A stretch of DNA of 64,000 nucleotides, taken from Girardinichthys multiradiatus (Eukaryota; Chordata; Actinopteri; Cyprinodontiformes; Goodeidae). Position 1 is the stretch's first letter. Each line of letters starts with the position of its first letter. Below the pieces are notes generated by a model that searched no databases, was not told where the DNA came from, and saw nothing but the letters and a program-made list of their open reading frames with translations. Positions 1 to 11,150 of the stretch are shown here, piece after piece. Made by a program: the position numbers and the translations under genes. Where the stretch lies: contig NC_061811.1 of assembly GCF_021462225.1 (NCBI RefSeq), positions 20,920,663 to 20,984,662 on the forward strand, given 5' to 3'.

Positions 1-1110
1 GAGAAATGGGGCTTAATGGTGTTTACTTAGTTATCAAATTTAGTAAAATGATGTTAGGGACACATTATTTATTGGATTGAAAACTAAAGCTTTCTGGGTA
101 AATATTATTTAGCAGCAAGCACATGTCCTTAGCTGTTAGCAGTTAAGCTAACAAAGAAGCTGATAGCTTAGCACCAGAATGAAACACATACCTTTAGAAT
201 ACCAGGGTCAATAAAAGGGTTAAAATGCATAAGGGCGGACGGCGCGTTATGATCAATCTTCTGTTTAAAATCACCCTTCAAGTAAAGTTTGTCTTAACTT
301 TAAAAACACACAAAGAACACAACCTGAGCACATGTGCTGCAAATAGCCTGCTAGCATCAAGATAGCTGAGTTCAACACTAACAAAACCAAATTTCATAAA
401 ATGAAAAACGTTTAGATCATTTCAATCTAGATAGCTCTCTATTACTCTCTGCCCAAAACACTTAACCTCATGAACTGTGGTGAGGAATGTTGTCCAAGAG
501 ACAATGAAGTTTGAAGAAGGTATCCACAGTGAACAATGGTTAGCCACAGCTGACCTCCTTAGCTGTGGGGGGTTGAAGCTAACCCTTTGTTAGCTTCCCA
601 CTAACCTCCACCTGTGGATGAAGAACGGCTCGTTGTGTCCGCCAACCACACTGCACGTTAACACGGTGATGCGGTCTCTGCTGTCTTCCTTCCAGACTGG
701 GAGACCGCTCCACTCGGCTTAATAGAGACCGCTTCTCTGTAGGGAACTTCTTTGGGACAATTTGCTTTTGCAGGCCTCAGAGAAAAAGTAAGCAACTCTT
801 ACACCTTAATTTCCCTGTTCATGAATGAAAATACCGGATACACAGACAGTATTTCATTCGTACTTATCTTTGCATATGATCGATGATCGTATGACATCCT
901 TGGATCCAGTTGAAGAGTTTATGTCTGTTATGTCTGAAGAGGGCGGATGTAGCAACAGCTGTGCTTTTATTTGGGTAGTGGCATCACAGGAAGTCCGCAG
1001 TTATCCCGTTTCCTGGCTGTGCTGGAAGAAGGTTAATGCACTTTATTTTGAAAGTTCCAGAAGAGTTCGTACCAGAGTTTAATGTTGAAATCCATGGCTG
1101 GGTCCCAACA
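1..1110 (+). mobile_element. LTR-like interspersed repeat, copy A (5' part outside window)
   Basis: This stretch matches, with small indels, the right-hand parts of two longer copies at 26151-28018 and 49108-50925. All three end in CCCAACA or the close variant ATCCCAACA. Copy A lacks about 60 bases near position 930 that copies B and C keep. It has no long reading frame: the 85-codon frame at 825-1082 lies inside the repeat and is not conserved in B or C. Immediately after its end, LINE-tail sequence begins (CAGCAATCCC), so the copy was inserted into an older LINE 3' end. A solo LTR is the simplest reading; a non-autonomous element is possible. Confidence 0.75.
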
Positions 1111-1456
1111 CAGCAATCCCTCATACTGAGCATGCATGTAGCGACAGTGGAGAGGAAAAACTCCCTTTTAACAGGAAGAAACCTCCAGCAGAACCAAGGT
1201 CAGTGTTGACGCATATCTGCCACGACCGACTGGTGGTTTAAGAGAATAGAGCAGAGACAGAAAAAGAACACAGAACCGCTGATCCAGGAGTCCTTTCTAT
1301 GGGAAGGAAAACTAAATGTTAATCGATGTAGGCCCTTTAGTTGTTTCATCTAGGAAGAAAAAACAGAAACTCTGAGCCAGTTTTCAAGTTTAGAATGTGA
1401 GAGAGAGCACATACAGTTAGTAACAGTAAAAGCTCAGTCAGTAGCTATTGGACATG
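1111..1456 (-). mobile_element. L2-like LINE 3' end fragment
   Basis: The sequence is the reverse complement of part of the L2-like 3' end at about 15580-15930. It includes the shared block around the TTAACAGGAAGAAACCTCC motif and the GCATGCATGTAGCGACAGTG motif. It is non-coding 3' UTR of a LINE, cut at its left side by copy A of the LTR-like repeat. Confidence 0.75.
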
Positions 1457-2714
1457 AAAAAAAGTTTTAGAGGATGGAAGGATCAGAAATATCTAGTCAT
1501 TGACATCTGCTGTGGTGTAGAACGGCTTGTGCAGTTTCTGCAAGCAGTCTGGTTGTTGCAGATGTTGCAGTTGAACCTGTAATGGCAAAGGTTTGTGCTT
1601 TGTTTGAGCAGATAACCTGCTGCGACCATTAATAGGACTTTCAAAAAGAAAATGTTTCCAAAAAGTTCCGCGAAAAACAGAACGAGCATAGCAGGCAGAG
1701 TGGGTCAAAAACAAAACAAGAGCTGTAAGGCTAAGAACAGCTTTCTCTGTAAATCCTGACAGTCACTCATCAGAACAAACACTGGTAGTGCAGAACATAG
1801 AAAAAGAAAAGCGGCAGATGTGGAGCTTCATATTTATGACTACCCAATCCACATATCACCTTTACCTGTCCTGAAATTATCCATGAATCTTCTGTTCCAT
1901 TTGTAAATAAAAGCCAATTAGCAAAAAGAGCTCCAAACTAGCAGTTTGCTGCGTCCGACAGACAAGCGCATCGATAGAAGTGAACGTTGATTAATTTCAC
2001 ATGACTCTTTTAAGCCAAGGCATTTTTTGAAATCGTGTTTGATGTTTGACTGTTTAGATGGGATAATGCTTTATTGGCCAAATGTGGCTATGGATTTCTT
2101 ATTACTTCATCTCTATCTTCATTCTCTCCTACTCTTTTTTACACAGAAGATGCTAAAGAATAAGTTGGGCCTGGGGCCCGCCAATCAGAAATTGGTGGAA
2201 ACTATACAGTTAAATCAACTTATATGTGACATTTAACCATTTTTGCGATTTATTTACATAACTCATCAAAATACTTAACCACGAAGAGAAATAAACTGAT
2301 ATGCAAATGTTCAGTTTATGGGTACAAAATTACAGCTACCAAATGGAAGGAAGTACTGTATAACACAACATAACGCTAAAAGCTTAGTGTGAATTGTGGG
2401 TATAAATAATTGAACACCAATAGAAGAACAACTGCAAATGGTGTCTGTTGACACTTTGAAAAGAGTAACAATATAGTGACAGTATACTGTAAAAACTTAT
2501 AAAATCTAATTTTGCTTAACTGATAATGTGAACCTGTCAAAATTTAAACAAAGGCATTCATTTGTCATTATCACCTATTGTTTTTATTCTACATTTTTTT
2601 ATTGAAGTTCACAATTGAGGAGAGTTGTTGGTGCATATAGGTATGATGTTGGAGAAATCTCACCAAAGCTGGCCACTAAATCTGATTTAATGTTGGGTTT
2701 TTGTTTTGTTTCTG
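1457..2714. other. Unassigned AT-rich sequence
   Basis: I see no gene or recognisable repeat. Short overlapping minus-strand frames at 1483-1714 and plus-strand frames near 2027-2236 are under 75 codons, lack domain character and are best treated as chance. Confidence 0.5.
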
Positions 2715-2800
2715 AGCAAGAATCAGAATCATCTCTATTGGGCAGGTTTGTGTGCACAAACAAGGAATTTGACTTCAGTTTCCAGCCCACATATACTAAA
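2715..2800 (-). mobile_element. CR1/Rex-type LINE 3' tail remnant
   Basis: The block reads AGAATCAGAATCATCTCTATTGGGCAGG followed in sequence by the GTTTGTGTGCACAAACAAGG segment. This is the reverse complement of a common fish LINE 3' end, whose tail is made of ATTCTG-type units. Only the last 85 bases or so are present. Confidence 0.55.
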
Positions 2801-2954
2801 TATAAATAAGAATAAAAGAGTAGTATGTAAATGTATGTGTATGTACAGCCATTTTTTTTATTTATATAAAAAAATAAAGGCAGCTTGTGACAGTTTAAAT
2901 ATGCTTACTTGTGTAGGATGAAGTGTAGTCCTGCATTAACTGCTTCCTCTGCTC

Positions 2955-3060
2955 ACCTGTTTGCCTGGTAAGCAAACTGCAGGGGGTCCAGCAGCAGGCC
3001 TGTGATGTCTTTCAGATGCTTCAAGACCAGTCTACACTTTCTTGGGTCCCATTTTGTTAT
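2955..3060 (-). pseudogene. CR1/Rex1-like reverse transcriptase fragment
   Basis: Read on the minus strand, this short piece encodes a peptide ending LLLDPLQFAYQANR. This is the conserved start of the RT core in CR1/Rex1-type LINEs (DPLQFAY). About 35 codons survive, with no start, no catalytic YADD block and no continuation on either side. It is a dead fragment, perhaps from the same insertion as the tail at 2715-2800. Confidence 0.55.
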
Positions 3061-3390
3061 TGAATAATAAGATTTTCAATATGAAAGTGAGAAATATGTG
3101 GTAAAGAATGGTTGCTACGTTTTAGGTTTTCACCTGGATGTTGATGATGTTGATGAGCCCATTGAAATGGATCTAACTGATTTTTACTGGGTTTATGTAT
3201 TCACATAACATCTAACATACAGGGGGCACCATTTTAGGTACTAATACAATGTACTGCATGAGCTAGAATTGTTAGAAGGTACACAATTGTTCATCTTGGC
3301 TCTTACAGAAACTTTGAAAAATCTGCAGCCATATACTGGATTGGACATTACCTACTAGTCGCTATAGCTAGTCATATGCGCATTTAGGTG

Positions 3391-3436
3391 CCATTGCTAT
3401 GCATTGCTATGCATTGCTAAGCATTGCTAAGCATTG
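3391..3436. repeat. 10-bp tandem repeat (GCATTGCTAW)
   Basis: About four and a half head-to-tail units of the ten-base word GCATTGCTAT/A are visible. The last two units carry AAG instead of ATG at the junction. It is a short minisatellite with no coding context. Confidence 0.9.
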
Positions 3437-5636
3437 AGTCATATCAACAAAAACCAAAAATCTGTGAGATGAACATGCATCAGTCACAAAAACGGTCGTA
3501 GCGGCCCTTATGCCTTATCCAATTTTTATAAAATATGAATCAAATTAAAGCTGAGAAAATGTTAGGATTTCTAGCAATATGTACCCTCTCTGAACATAAA
3601 TCTATAAGGAGTGTGGGCATTGTGTATTACAGTGTTGACATGCATACCTACTATGCTACTAAGAACCCCGTGCTGTCAGTTGTTTTTTAACAGCTCAAGC
3701 TGTTTGTTGGTCTCTGGCCTTGGTGCTGACATTTGTATACTGATATATTAAAAGAGGCTTCATGTGACTCCTGTAACCTGGTAGTTGCAGACTGGCCATC
3801 GGAAGCACCAGGACAGACGTTTTTCTGCTGAATGTCTTGCTGCTTTAAATAAATTGTTGATTAAAGTCTGTAAATACAACTGCAGAACCTACATGACGCA
3901 TGTTTGAAGCACCAAAACGGAAAAATGGTCAGGTTTCGAAACTGCAAGGCAAGCTTTTGCCTTTTATTTGCATATTATTTGGTGTATTCTGATACAATAA
4001 CATGTGTTAATAAATTCAAACTGAACTTTGCTGGTTTTTTTGTTGGTTTTTTATCACGTTGCAAGACAGAACGTTTTTGTGTTTTGTTTTGTTTTTTTAC
4101 AATTTGCCAACATGTTTGAAAAAACTTTCCCATTTAAAATTGACATACTATAAGAAAATATGAATTGGGACTGTGTGAATCAGTTTTTAGACATTAACTT
4201 ATTTGCCACTGAAATCATCCATCTATCCATTGTGTCCACCTATATCTTAAAATTTTATTAGCTGCAAATTACTAAACATGGCATTTCATGAAAAGTCAGG
4301 CTTTTGCAACTTGAGCATGCTTGCAGGAACATTATTGAAGCAAATTAGCAGAAAAGCAGCCTTTACAACATAAAAGTCTGTAAATACAGACCAATTATAC
4401 AAAGCGCTACTATTTGAACTGCAGATATCTGCCAGGCTAACAGAATCCTGCCCATTTTTTCTTTCTAAATAAAAAGAATAAGGCGGCACAAAAATGTCAA
4501 AGAGTGGCATCATTTCTCATCCTTTGTGTCCTCCGGTGTCTTCCTGCAGGTAAATGATTGAACAGATGAGGTGAAGGACTTCTTCCTTGGCATATTGTAG
4601 CATTCATTTGCGGAAGGACTCAGGACCGACTGTTGCCCAAAGGAGAAATTCAAGGTCAGCAAACAAAGTTTGTCTTTGTGTAAACAGACTTAGGAGGGTT
4701 CCCTTTTTCTGCTGGTTGTTTTTGCTGAGAATTAGGGTGATAGGGTCTCAAGAGTAGCCCCCATCACACACATGAACAAAGACAGGAGAATATATCTCTT
4801 TCATTTATCCCTCCACTTTTATCTCAGCTCTTTCCTTTTTTCTTTCCCTCTGTTTATCTCTTCCTTAGTTCCTCCTTCTTTTTATTTTTTTTTCTTTCTT
4901 GGCCTTTTTTTAACTGTATTTAAAAGTCGTATCTTCATTATCTTCACCTTTGACTTAGTTAAAAAGCAAAAAAGCCTAAAATTAACAACATGAAACTTTG
5001 TGAACATTTAGTATATAAATAAGGCCAGAGGTCATAGGTACAGTTACAAATCAAATGGTGAGTAACTACAGTAGAATCTCTGCATACTAATTTAATTTGT
5101 TAAAAAGGCATTTTTTTATCTTGAATATTTGTATGTGGAAGCATTATTCCACATTAAAAGAAAAGGAAATGAAATTAGTTTTTGCCATTACCGCACCGAA
5201 ATCCCATAAAAGGCTGGCTTATGAAAAGGGTTTTAAACTAGAACTAAGAACTATTTGGTTGGAAGAATTAAAATAATCTGTCTTTTGTATAATTTAATAT
5301 TTCATGTTTGCAATTTTGCACATTTCAGGCAACAGATTAAACATGGGAACCTTGAAAATTTACAATGCAATAGATGTTTCTAGAATATTCTTAATCAGAC
5401 AAGGTGCAAAGTATATTTTCAAACTATGCAGACGTTTTATCATAAGTGAAAAAAATTAATATTATCTTTTGCCAATTCAAGTTGTCGATGAATAGGTTAA
5501 TAAGATTTATTTTGGCAAAAGCTAGCATAACAGCTAACAAACCTGCAGGGTCAATATTAGCTCACCAGTCCAACTTAAGTAGCGCAGTGAGTATTAGGGT
5601 TTTAGACAATCATTCTATCAGTCACACAAAAGTGTT
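3437..5636. other. Unassigned sequence with a pyrimidine-rich patch
   Basis: No gene or repeat family is recognised. Around 4790-4920 the plus strand is strongly T/C-rich, which creates a spurious Phe/Ser/Leu-rich frame at 4772-4993. Frames at 3904-4119, 4286-4513 and 5446-5670 are short and featureless. Confidence 0.5.
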
Positions 5637-6180
5637 AACACAACTGTGCAAACGTTTTGGGCAGGTGTGAAAAAAGGCTGTAAAGAAAGAATGCTTTCAG
5701 AAATATAAATTATTGTTTATTTTTATCAATTTACAAAATGCTAAGTGAGCAAACCCAAACATACAGCCAAAGTCTTTAAGAACTATCTTCAGCGGAAAGA
5801 AGAACTTACTGGAAGTGATGGTATGGCCCTTACAGAGCCCTGATCTCAACATCATGGAGTGTGTCTGGTATAACATGAAGAGACAGAAGGATGTGAGAAA
5901 GCCTACATCCACAGAAGATCTGTGATTAGTTCTCCAAGATGTTTGGAACAACTTACCAGCCGAGTTCCTTCAAAAACTCTGTACAAGTGTAGCTAGAAGA
6001 ATCGATGCTGTTTTGAAAAAGGTGGTCACGCCAAATATTGATTTGATTTAGATTTCTTTCATGTTCATTCACTGCATTTTGTTGATTGATGAAAATAAAT
6101 GATTAACACTTTCGTTTTTGAATTAATTTTTGTTTACAGAATTTATTCACAACTGCCTAAATCTTTTGCACAGTATTGTA
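5637..6180 (+). mobile_element. Internally deleted Tc1/mariner-like element
   Basis: The right end (CACAACTGCCTAAATCTTTT then GCACAGTATTGTA) is the inverted partner of the left end (CAACTGTGCAAACGTTTTGG). Between them, plus-strand sequence at about 5810-6050 encodes the end of a Tc1 transposase. It includes SPDLNIMECVWYNMKRQ, which carries the catalytic Glu region, and the terminal motif ARRIDAVLKK. One in-frame stop falls inside this segment, and the N-terminal two thirds of the transposase are missing. Confidence 0.7.
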
Positions 6181-6628
6181 TCTATGAAATTAATGACTTT
6201 TACACACAATATAAATAGATAGTCATATTTATTAAAATAGAATATGCCTTCCAAAGAAGTACGTTTGTCAGATTAAAATTACCTTTTAAAAATAACAACC
6301 TTTAAGCAGGCATTAAACATATTTTTTTATTAAACCCACATTTCTGGGTTTTTTTATATTTATTTTGGTCTGACGTAATTATCTCATCTTAAATGTCTTC
6401 TTTTCATTAGCTGTAAGCAAGAAATTATCATAATTAACAAAATAAAGGCTTGAAATTAACAGTATGTGTGTAATTAATCTATATAATGTGTTTCACTTAC
6501 TAAATTGAGTTAGTGAAATAAATGAACATTTCAATAATTTAATTTTATGAATATGGTTGTACATATCAGTTTAAAACATATTTTTCAAATGTGGACATCT
6601 TTTCTGAGGTGTGCTCTTTTCCCTATTA
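6181..6628. other. Unassigned AT-rich sequence
   Basis: No coding potential or repeat family is recognised in this short AT-rich spacer between two Tc1-type insertions. Confidence 0.5.
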
Positions 6629-6630
6629 TA

Positions 6631-6830
6631 CAGGTCCTTCTCAAAATATTAGCATATTGTGATAAAGTTCATTATTTTCCATAATGTCATGATGAAAATT
6701 TAACATTCATATATTTTAGATTCATTGCACACTAACTGAAATATTTCAGGTCTTTTATTGTCTTAATACGGATGATTTTGGCATACAGCTCATGAAAACC
6801 CAAAATTCCTATCTCACAAAATTAGCATAT
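6631..6830. repeat. Left terminal inverted repeat of Tc1 copy 1
   Basis: This segment is the near-exact reverse complement of 7999-8198, from CAGGTCCTTCTC inward to the CACAAAATTAGCATAT motif. It is expected to carry the transposase binding sites. Confidence 0.9.
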
Positions 6831-6907
6831 TTCATCCGACCAATAAAAGAAAAGTGTTTTTAATACAAAAAACATCAACCTTCAAATAATCATGTACAGT
6901 TATGCAC

Positions 6908-7870
6908 TCAATACTTGGTCGGGAATCCTTTGGCAGAAATGACTGCTTCAATGCGGCGTGGCATGGAGGCAATCAGCCTGTGGCACTGCTGAGGTCTTAT
7001 GGAGGCCCAGGATGCTTCGATAGCGGCCTTTAGCTCATCCAGAGTGTTGGGTCTTGAGTCTCTCAACGTTCTCTTCACAATATCCCACAGATTCTCTATG
7101 GGGTTCAGGTCAGGAGAGTTGGCAGGCCAATTGAGCACAGTGATACCATGGTCAGTAAACCATTTACCAGTGGTTTTGGCACTGTGAGCAGGTGCCAGGT
7201 CGTGCTGAAAAATGAAATCTTCATCTCCATAAAGCTTTTCAGCAGATGGAAGCATGAAGTGCTCCAAGATCTCCTGATAGCTAGCTGCATTGACCCTGCC
7301 CTTGATAAAACACAGTGGACCAACACCAGCAGCTGACACGGCACCCCAGACCATCACTGACTGTGGGTACTTGACACTGGACTTCTGGCATTTTGGCATT
7401 TCCTTCTCCCCAGTCTTCCTCCAGACTCTGGCACCTTGATTTCCGAATGACATGCAGAATTTGCTTTCATCCGAAAAACGTACTTTGGACCACTGAGCAA
7501 CAGTCCGGTGCTGCTTCTCTGTAGCCCAGGTCTGGGGAATGCGGCACCTGTAGCCCATTTCCTGCACACGCCTGTGCACGGTGGCTCTGGATGTTTCTAC
7601 TCCAGACTCAGTCCACTGCTTCCACAGGTCCCCCAAGGTCTGGAATCGGCCCTTCTCCACAATCTTCCTCAGGGTCCGGTCACCTCTTCTCGTTGTGCAG
7701 CGTTTTCTGCCACACTTTTTCCTTCCCACAGACTTCCCACTGAGGTGCCTTGATACAGCACTCTGGGAACAGCCTATTCGTTCAGAAATGTCTTTCTGTG
7801 TCTTACCCTCTTGCTTGAGGGTGTCAATAGTGGCCTTCTGGACAGCAGTCAGGTCGGCAGTCTTACCCAT
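6908..7870 (-). CDS. Tc1-like DD34E transposase, 320 aa, with a 14-aa internal deletion
   Basis: Cut-and-paste transposase acting on its own inverted repeats in the nucleus. Residues about 1-105 form a paired-like double helix-turn-helix DNA-binding region (the first includes QKDISERIGCSQSAVSRHL), with a basic GRKKCGRKR linker near 49-57. The catalytic DDE domain follows: D134 in FSDESKF, D224 in FQHDLAPAHS, E259 in DLNPIENLWD, giving the 34-residue D-E spacing of the Tc1 group. The frame begins at an ATG just inside the inverted repeat and ends in FPTKY. Compared with the sister copy, 42 bp encoding 14 residues (VKPLL...KHL) are missing after IPQ near residue 113, between the DNA-binding and catalytic regions. 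The frame is otherwise open. Family members are usually about 334-345 aa. Whether the deleted protein is active is unknown. Confidence 0.92.
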   Translation of the reverse strand: MGKTADLTAVQKATIDTLKQEGKTQKDISERIGCSQSAVSRHLSGKSVGRKKCGRKRCTTRRGDRTLRKIVEKGRFQTLGDLWKQWTESGVETSRATVHRRVQEMGYRCRIPQTWATEKQHRTVAQWSKVRFSDESKFCMSFGNQGARVWRKTGEKEMPKCQKSSVKYPQSVMVWGAVSAAGVGPLCFIKGRVNAASYQEILEHFMLPSAEKLYGDEDFIFQHDLAPAHSAKTTGKWFTDHGITVLNWPANSPDLNPIENLWDIVKRTLRDSRPNTLDELKAAIEASWASIRPQQCHRLIASMPRRIEAVISAKGFPTKY

Positions 7871-7998
7871 GATTGGGGTTTTGAGTGATGAACCAGGCTG
7901 GGAGTTTTAAAGGCCTCAGGAATCTTTTGCAGGTGTTTAGAGTTAACTCGTTGATTCAGATGATTAGGTTCATAGCTCGTTTAGAGACCCTTTTAATG

Positions 7999-8198
7999 AT
8001 ATGCTAATTTTGTGAGATAGGAATTTTGGGTTTTCATGAGCTGTATGCCAAAATCATCCGTATTAAGACAATAAAAGACCTAAAATATTTCAGTTAGTGT
8101 GCAATAAATCTAAAATATATGAATGTTAAATTTTCATCATGACATTATGGAAAATAATTAACTTTATCACAATATGCTAATATTTTGAGAAGGACCTG
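7999..8198. repeat. Right terminal inverted repeat of Tc1 copy 1
   Basis: This segment pairs with 6631-6830 and ends in GAGAAGGACCTG, followed by the TA duplication at 8199-8200. A few substitutions separate the two arms, for example TAATTAACTT here against TAATGAACTT in the other arm's complement. Confidence 0.9.
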
Positions 8199-8200
8199 TA

Positions 8201-10129
8201 GTTGTATCCTCTCTTTTTCCTTTTGTTATTTTTTCCTCCGTGTTGTCAATTGTACAAAACTGTTTTTACCCTTAGCAGTGAAAAAAATTACTTTTGCAGC
8301 ATAGCTCAAATATAAAATAAAGCCTCTAAGATGAATTTCTGTATAGCAAATAATTAAACTGAAATCCCAAAATAAGAAAATCAGTAAAAATTTACCAATA
8401 TGGAATTTTGTTTGTTTGCCAAGATTCAATATATATATTCAAACTGTGATGACAAAAAAAAAAAGACAAAAATGACAGACATATGAATTATTTGTAAGCA
8501 CTGTAAGAATAGCGCAACTGGCTAATTGTTAGCAACCAACACAGTTTGAAACTTATAAAACCTTCATTCTATTTGTGAAAACCCCATAAAGATATCTTAT
8601 TAATCTGCATTAGAATCCCCTTTGTATTAAGTATAAAGGCCCAAGTATAAACTAGTCAAACCCAGAATGGATTATACTACACTGGTAACCGTTATAACCT
8701 GTGGCCAGTTTTCATATGTTCTTGTTTTCCCAAAAATATTCTTGAATCCTTGTTTCATTCTTCTGAACCCAATGTGATGCATTGCTCATCTAGTGAGTTG
8801 GATGTATCGTTATACCACTAGTAAGTCATGTTTCGGTATGGCTGTACAAACTAACCCTCATGCCAGTTATGCAGTGTAAGACAGGTGTTGAGATGTCACT
8901 TACAACTGCTGTCGATGACATTGAAAATGCCAGCATTATGTTTGTAAAGCTCTCCTTTTACTTGTCTTATTTAAGGCTTTTTGCAGTTTTCTCTTGTGTT
9001 TTCTTTGATTCTTTATTCTTCCAGTCCTGTGTGGCCTGTTTGTCTTCCTTTTTCATTTGGGTTTGTTTATTTTTCTTTCCTGCTCTGCCTCTGCATTTTC
9101 TCCTTCACATCTCCTCTTTTCCCTTCTCACTTTCTTCCCCTGTCCTTCCTTCTGTTCTGTATCTCCCTCAGCAGCATTGTCTTTATCCCAAAAAGAAAAT
9201 CACTTATCAACTCTCCAAAACAAACACTTTATTGTCCAAGGATTTTTCCCTGTGATGTCCATACACTGAAAAGAATTTTAATTTTAATTGCTTCCCTATA
9301 GATCTGTGTCTCGTTGAAAAACTGGGCTAATTGCATTAGTAGATTAAGCGGCACCAGCTTGAATTACTACAGTGAGCATGCTACAATGTTGCATGTTTTT
9401 TTATTGACTGGAATAATAATAAAAGAGATGATAGCCAGGATGTCTTTCTAGCTTATGTGACATGAGATTGAAAAAGCTTTTAAGGTGTCAGTTATGACAT
9501 AATGTGTTCTTCCACACATGTCAACGCTGCAGGTTCATCACGTCGGGCAAAGTTCCTTTGAGGTGAACTGTAAAAGCACTTCTTACTGTGATTTCACCCT
9601 TCATTACTTTTTTTAAAGAATAGCAGCCATCTTTATTTATATATGCAGCGTGTAATAGGGAGAAAATATTACTTATTTTCTTTCTTTTTTACTTCCCCAT
9701 TTTTCATAAATTCTTTGTAAATATATTTTTTGTTGTTCTTCATTATCCACCCCCTCCTTCCTGGTTTCTTTGGTCCTTATTTCTTGTCTCCAACTGCCCC
9801 ATAGTTCCATGTCACTGCTCTTCCCTGTAATTTTCCTTATTTTATGAGAAATGCAGGCAGCTCTCATGGACACTATGATATCTGAAGATGAGGTGTCGGC
9901 CCTGCTGTTCCCTTTAGGCCTTGTATGTTGTAGAATATTCCCTTAAACAGCATCGGTGGTGAAAAATAATACCACCAGTTTAAAGTGATGGAAAGTCCAT
10001 GGCACAGGGTCAGTAGAAGACACATGCTGCATACAAATTGTGTATTGCTGTCAGGGACTTGTATTGTCCAAGTCAAGTAATCAAAAATGTACACATTCAC
10101 CAGCCAGGGACTGGGTTAAACCACCATTT
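8201..10129. other. Unassigned sequence with a T/C-rich tract
   Basis: No gene is recognised. The plus strand at about 8950-9240 is pyrimidine-rich and gives three overlapping Phe/Leu/Ser/Cys-rich frames (up to 131 codons at 8860-9255). All three are open together, which points to base composition rather than coding. Confidence 0.5.
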
Positions 10130-11150
10130 GTATGCAGAACTGTCTTAAGAATTCATTCTTTTGAGATTTTGGTCCATATTGACTTGATTTCATTTTGCAG
10201 TCACAACAGATTAGTCTGCTGCATATACATAATGCAAATCTCTTATTCCAAAAGATGCACTTTTAGATTGAGATCTGATTATTGTGAATGCCATTAGAGT
10301 ACAGAGAACATTGTCATGTTCAGAAAACCACTTTGAAATGATTTGAGCTGCATGGCATGATGCATTATCCTGCTGGATGTAACCACCAGAGGTTGGGTTC
10401 ACTGTGGTCATAAATAGATTGACATAATCAGTAACAATTTATGGCGTATAAACGATGCTCAATTCATACTATACTGCAAACGTGTGCTAAAATAATACCA
10501 CTTAAACCATTATACCAACCCAAGCTTTAAATATTGGTACAAGGCAGGGTGGATCCATGTTGTTATGTTGGTAAAGCTAAATTTTGATCATACAGTCTAA
10601 ATGCCACAGCTGAAATCAATATTGTTTTCCAATCTTTTATTGTCTAGTTTTGGTGAGCCTGCTGAATTGTAGCCTGAGCTGACTGTTCTTAAACTGCACA
10701 GAAGTGGCACCCAGTGTGTGCTTCTGCTGCTGTAACCCACCTGGTTTTAGCTTTGATGGTATTGTGCAAACTTGGAGTGTAAACCATGGGTATTTTAGCT
10801 ACTGTTGCTTTTCTATGATCATAAATCAGTCTGCCTACTCTCCTCAAAGTTCTGACATCAACAACACATTTTGCAGACCCTTCTTTGTAAACCAGTGACT
10901 CTTGTACATGAAAATCCCAGTATATCATCAGTTTTTTCTAATACTCAGACCAACATGTCTGGCACCAAGAGCCATGACACATTTAAAGTCACTAATTTTC
11001 TCTTTCTTCCCTGTTCTGATGCTGGACTTCAGTACACTGCCTTCTCTATGCCTAGATTTTTAAATACATCAAGCTGCTGTCCTCTTATTGTCTTATTTGC
11101 TTTTGTGTTTGAACAGTTAAGTGTAAACAGGTATATGTAGTCTGCCCACA
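10130..11150 (-). pseudogene. Decayed Tc1/mariner element and transposase
   Basis: Minus-strand fragments at 10689-10928 (DVRTLRRVGRL then DHRKATVAKI) match the N-terminal region of a fish Tc1 transposase. Those at 10211-10411 (GGYIQQDNASCHAAQIIS) hold the second catalytic Asp region. The frame is broken many times and no clear catalytic Glu block survives. Plus-strand sequence to about 11130 still resembles the outer part of the same family, as does the remnant at 51965-52475. An old, dead copy; its boundaries are approximate. Confidence 0.65.

Larger units (their letters stand above)
6631..8198 (-). mobile_element. Near-intact Tc1/mariner transposon (copy 1)
   Basis: The element is 1568 bp and bounded by CAGGTCCTTCTC and GAGAAGGACCTG. 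Terminal inverted repeats are about 200 bp long (6631-6830 and 7999-8198), and each end is flanked by the TA target duplication (6629-6630 and 8199-8200). The single gene runs on the minus strand. A second copy of the same family lies at 42539-44104 and is more damaged. The long, near-identical inverted repeats and the open transposase frame suggest a fairly young insertion. Confidence 0.93.

Noticed and set aside
4772..4993. Phe/Ser-rich frame that looks like a membrane protein
   Set aside because: Produced by a pyrimidine-rich patch; no support.
8860..9301. Overlapping 131-, 106- and 70-codon hydrophobic frames, possible membrane protein
   Set aside because: All three phases are open together in a T/C-rich tract, the mark of base composition, and no start context or domain supports a gene.
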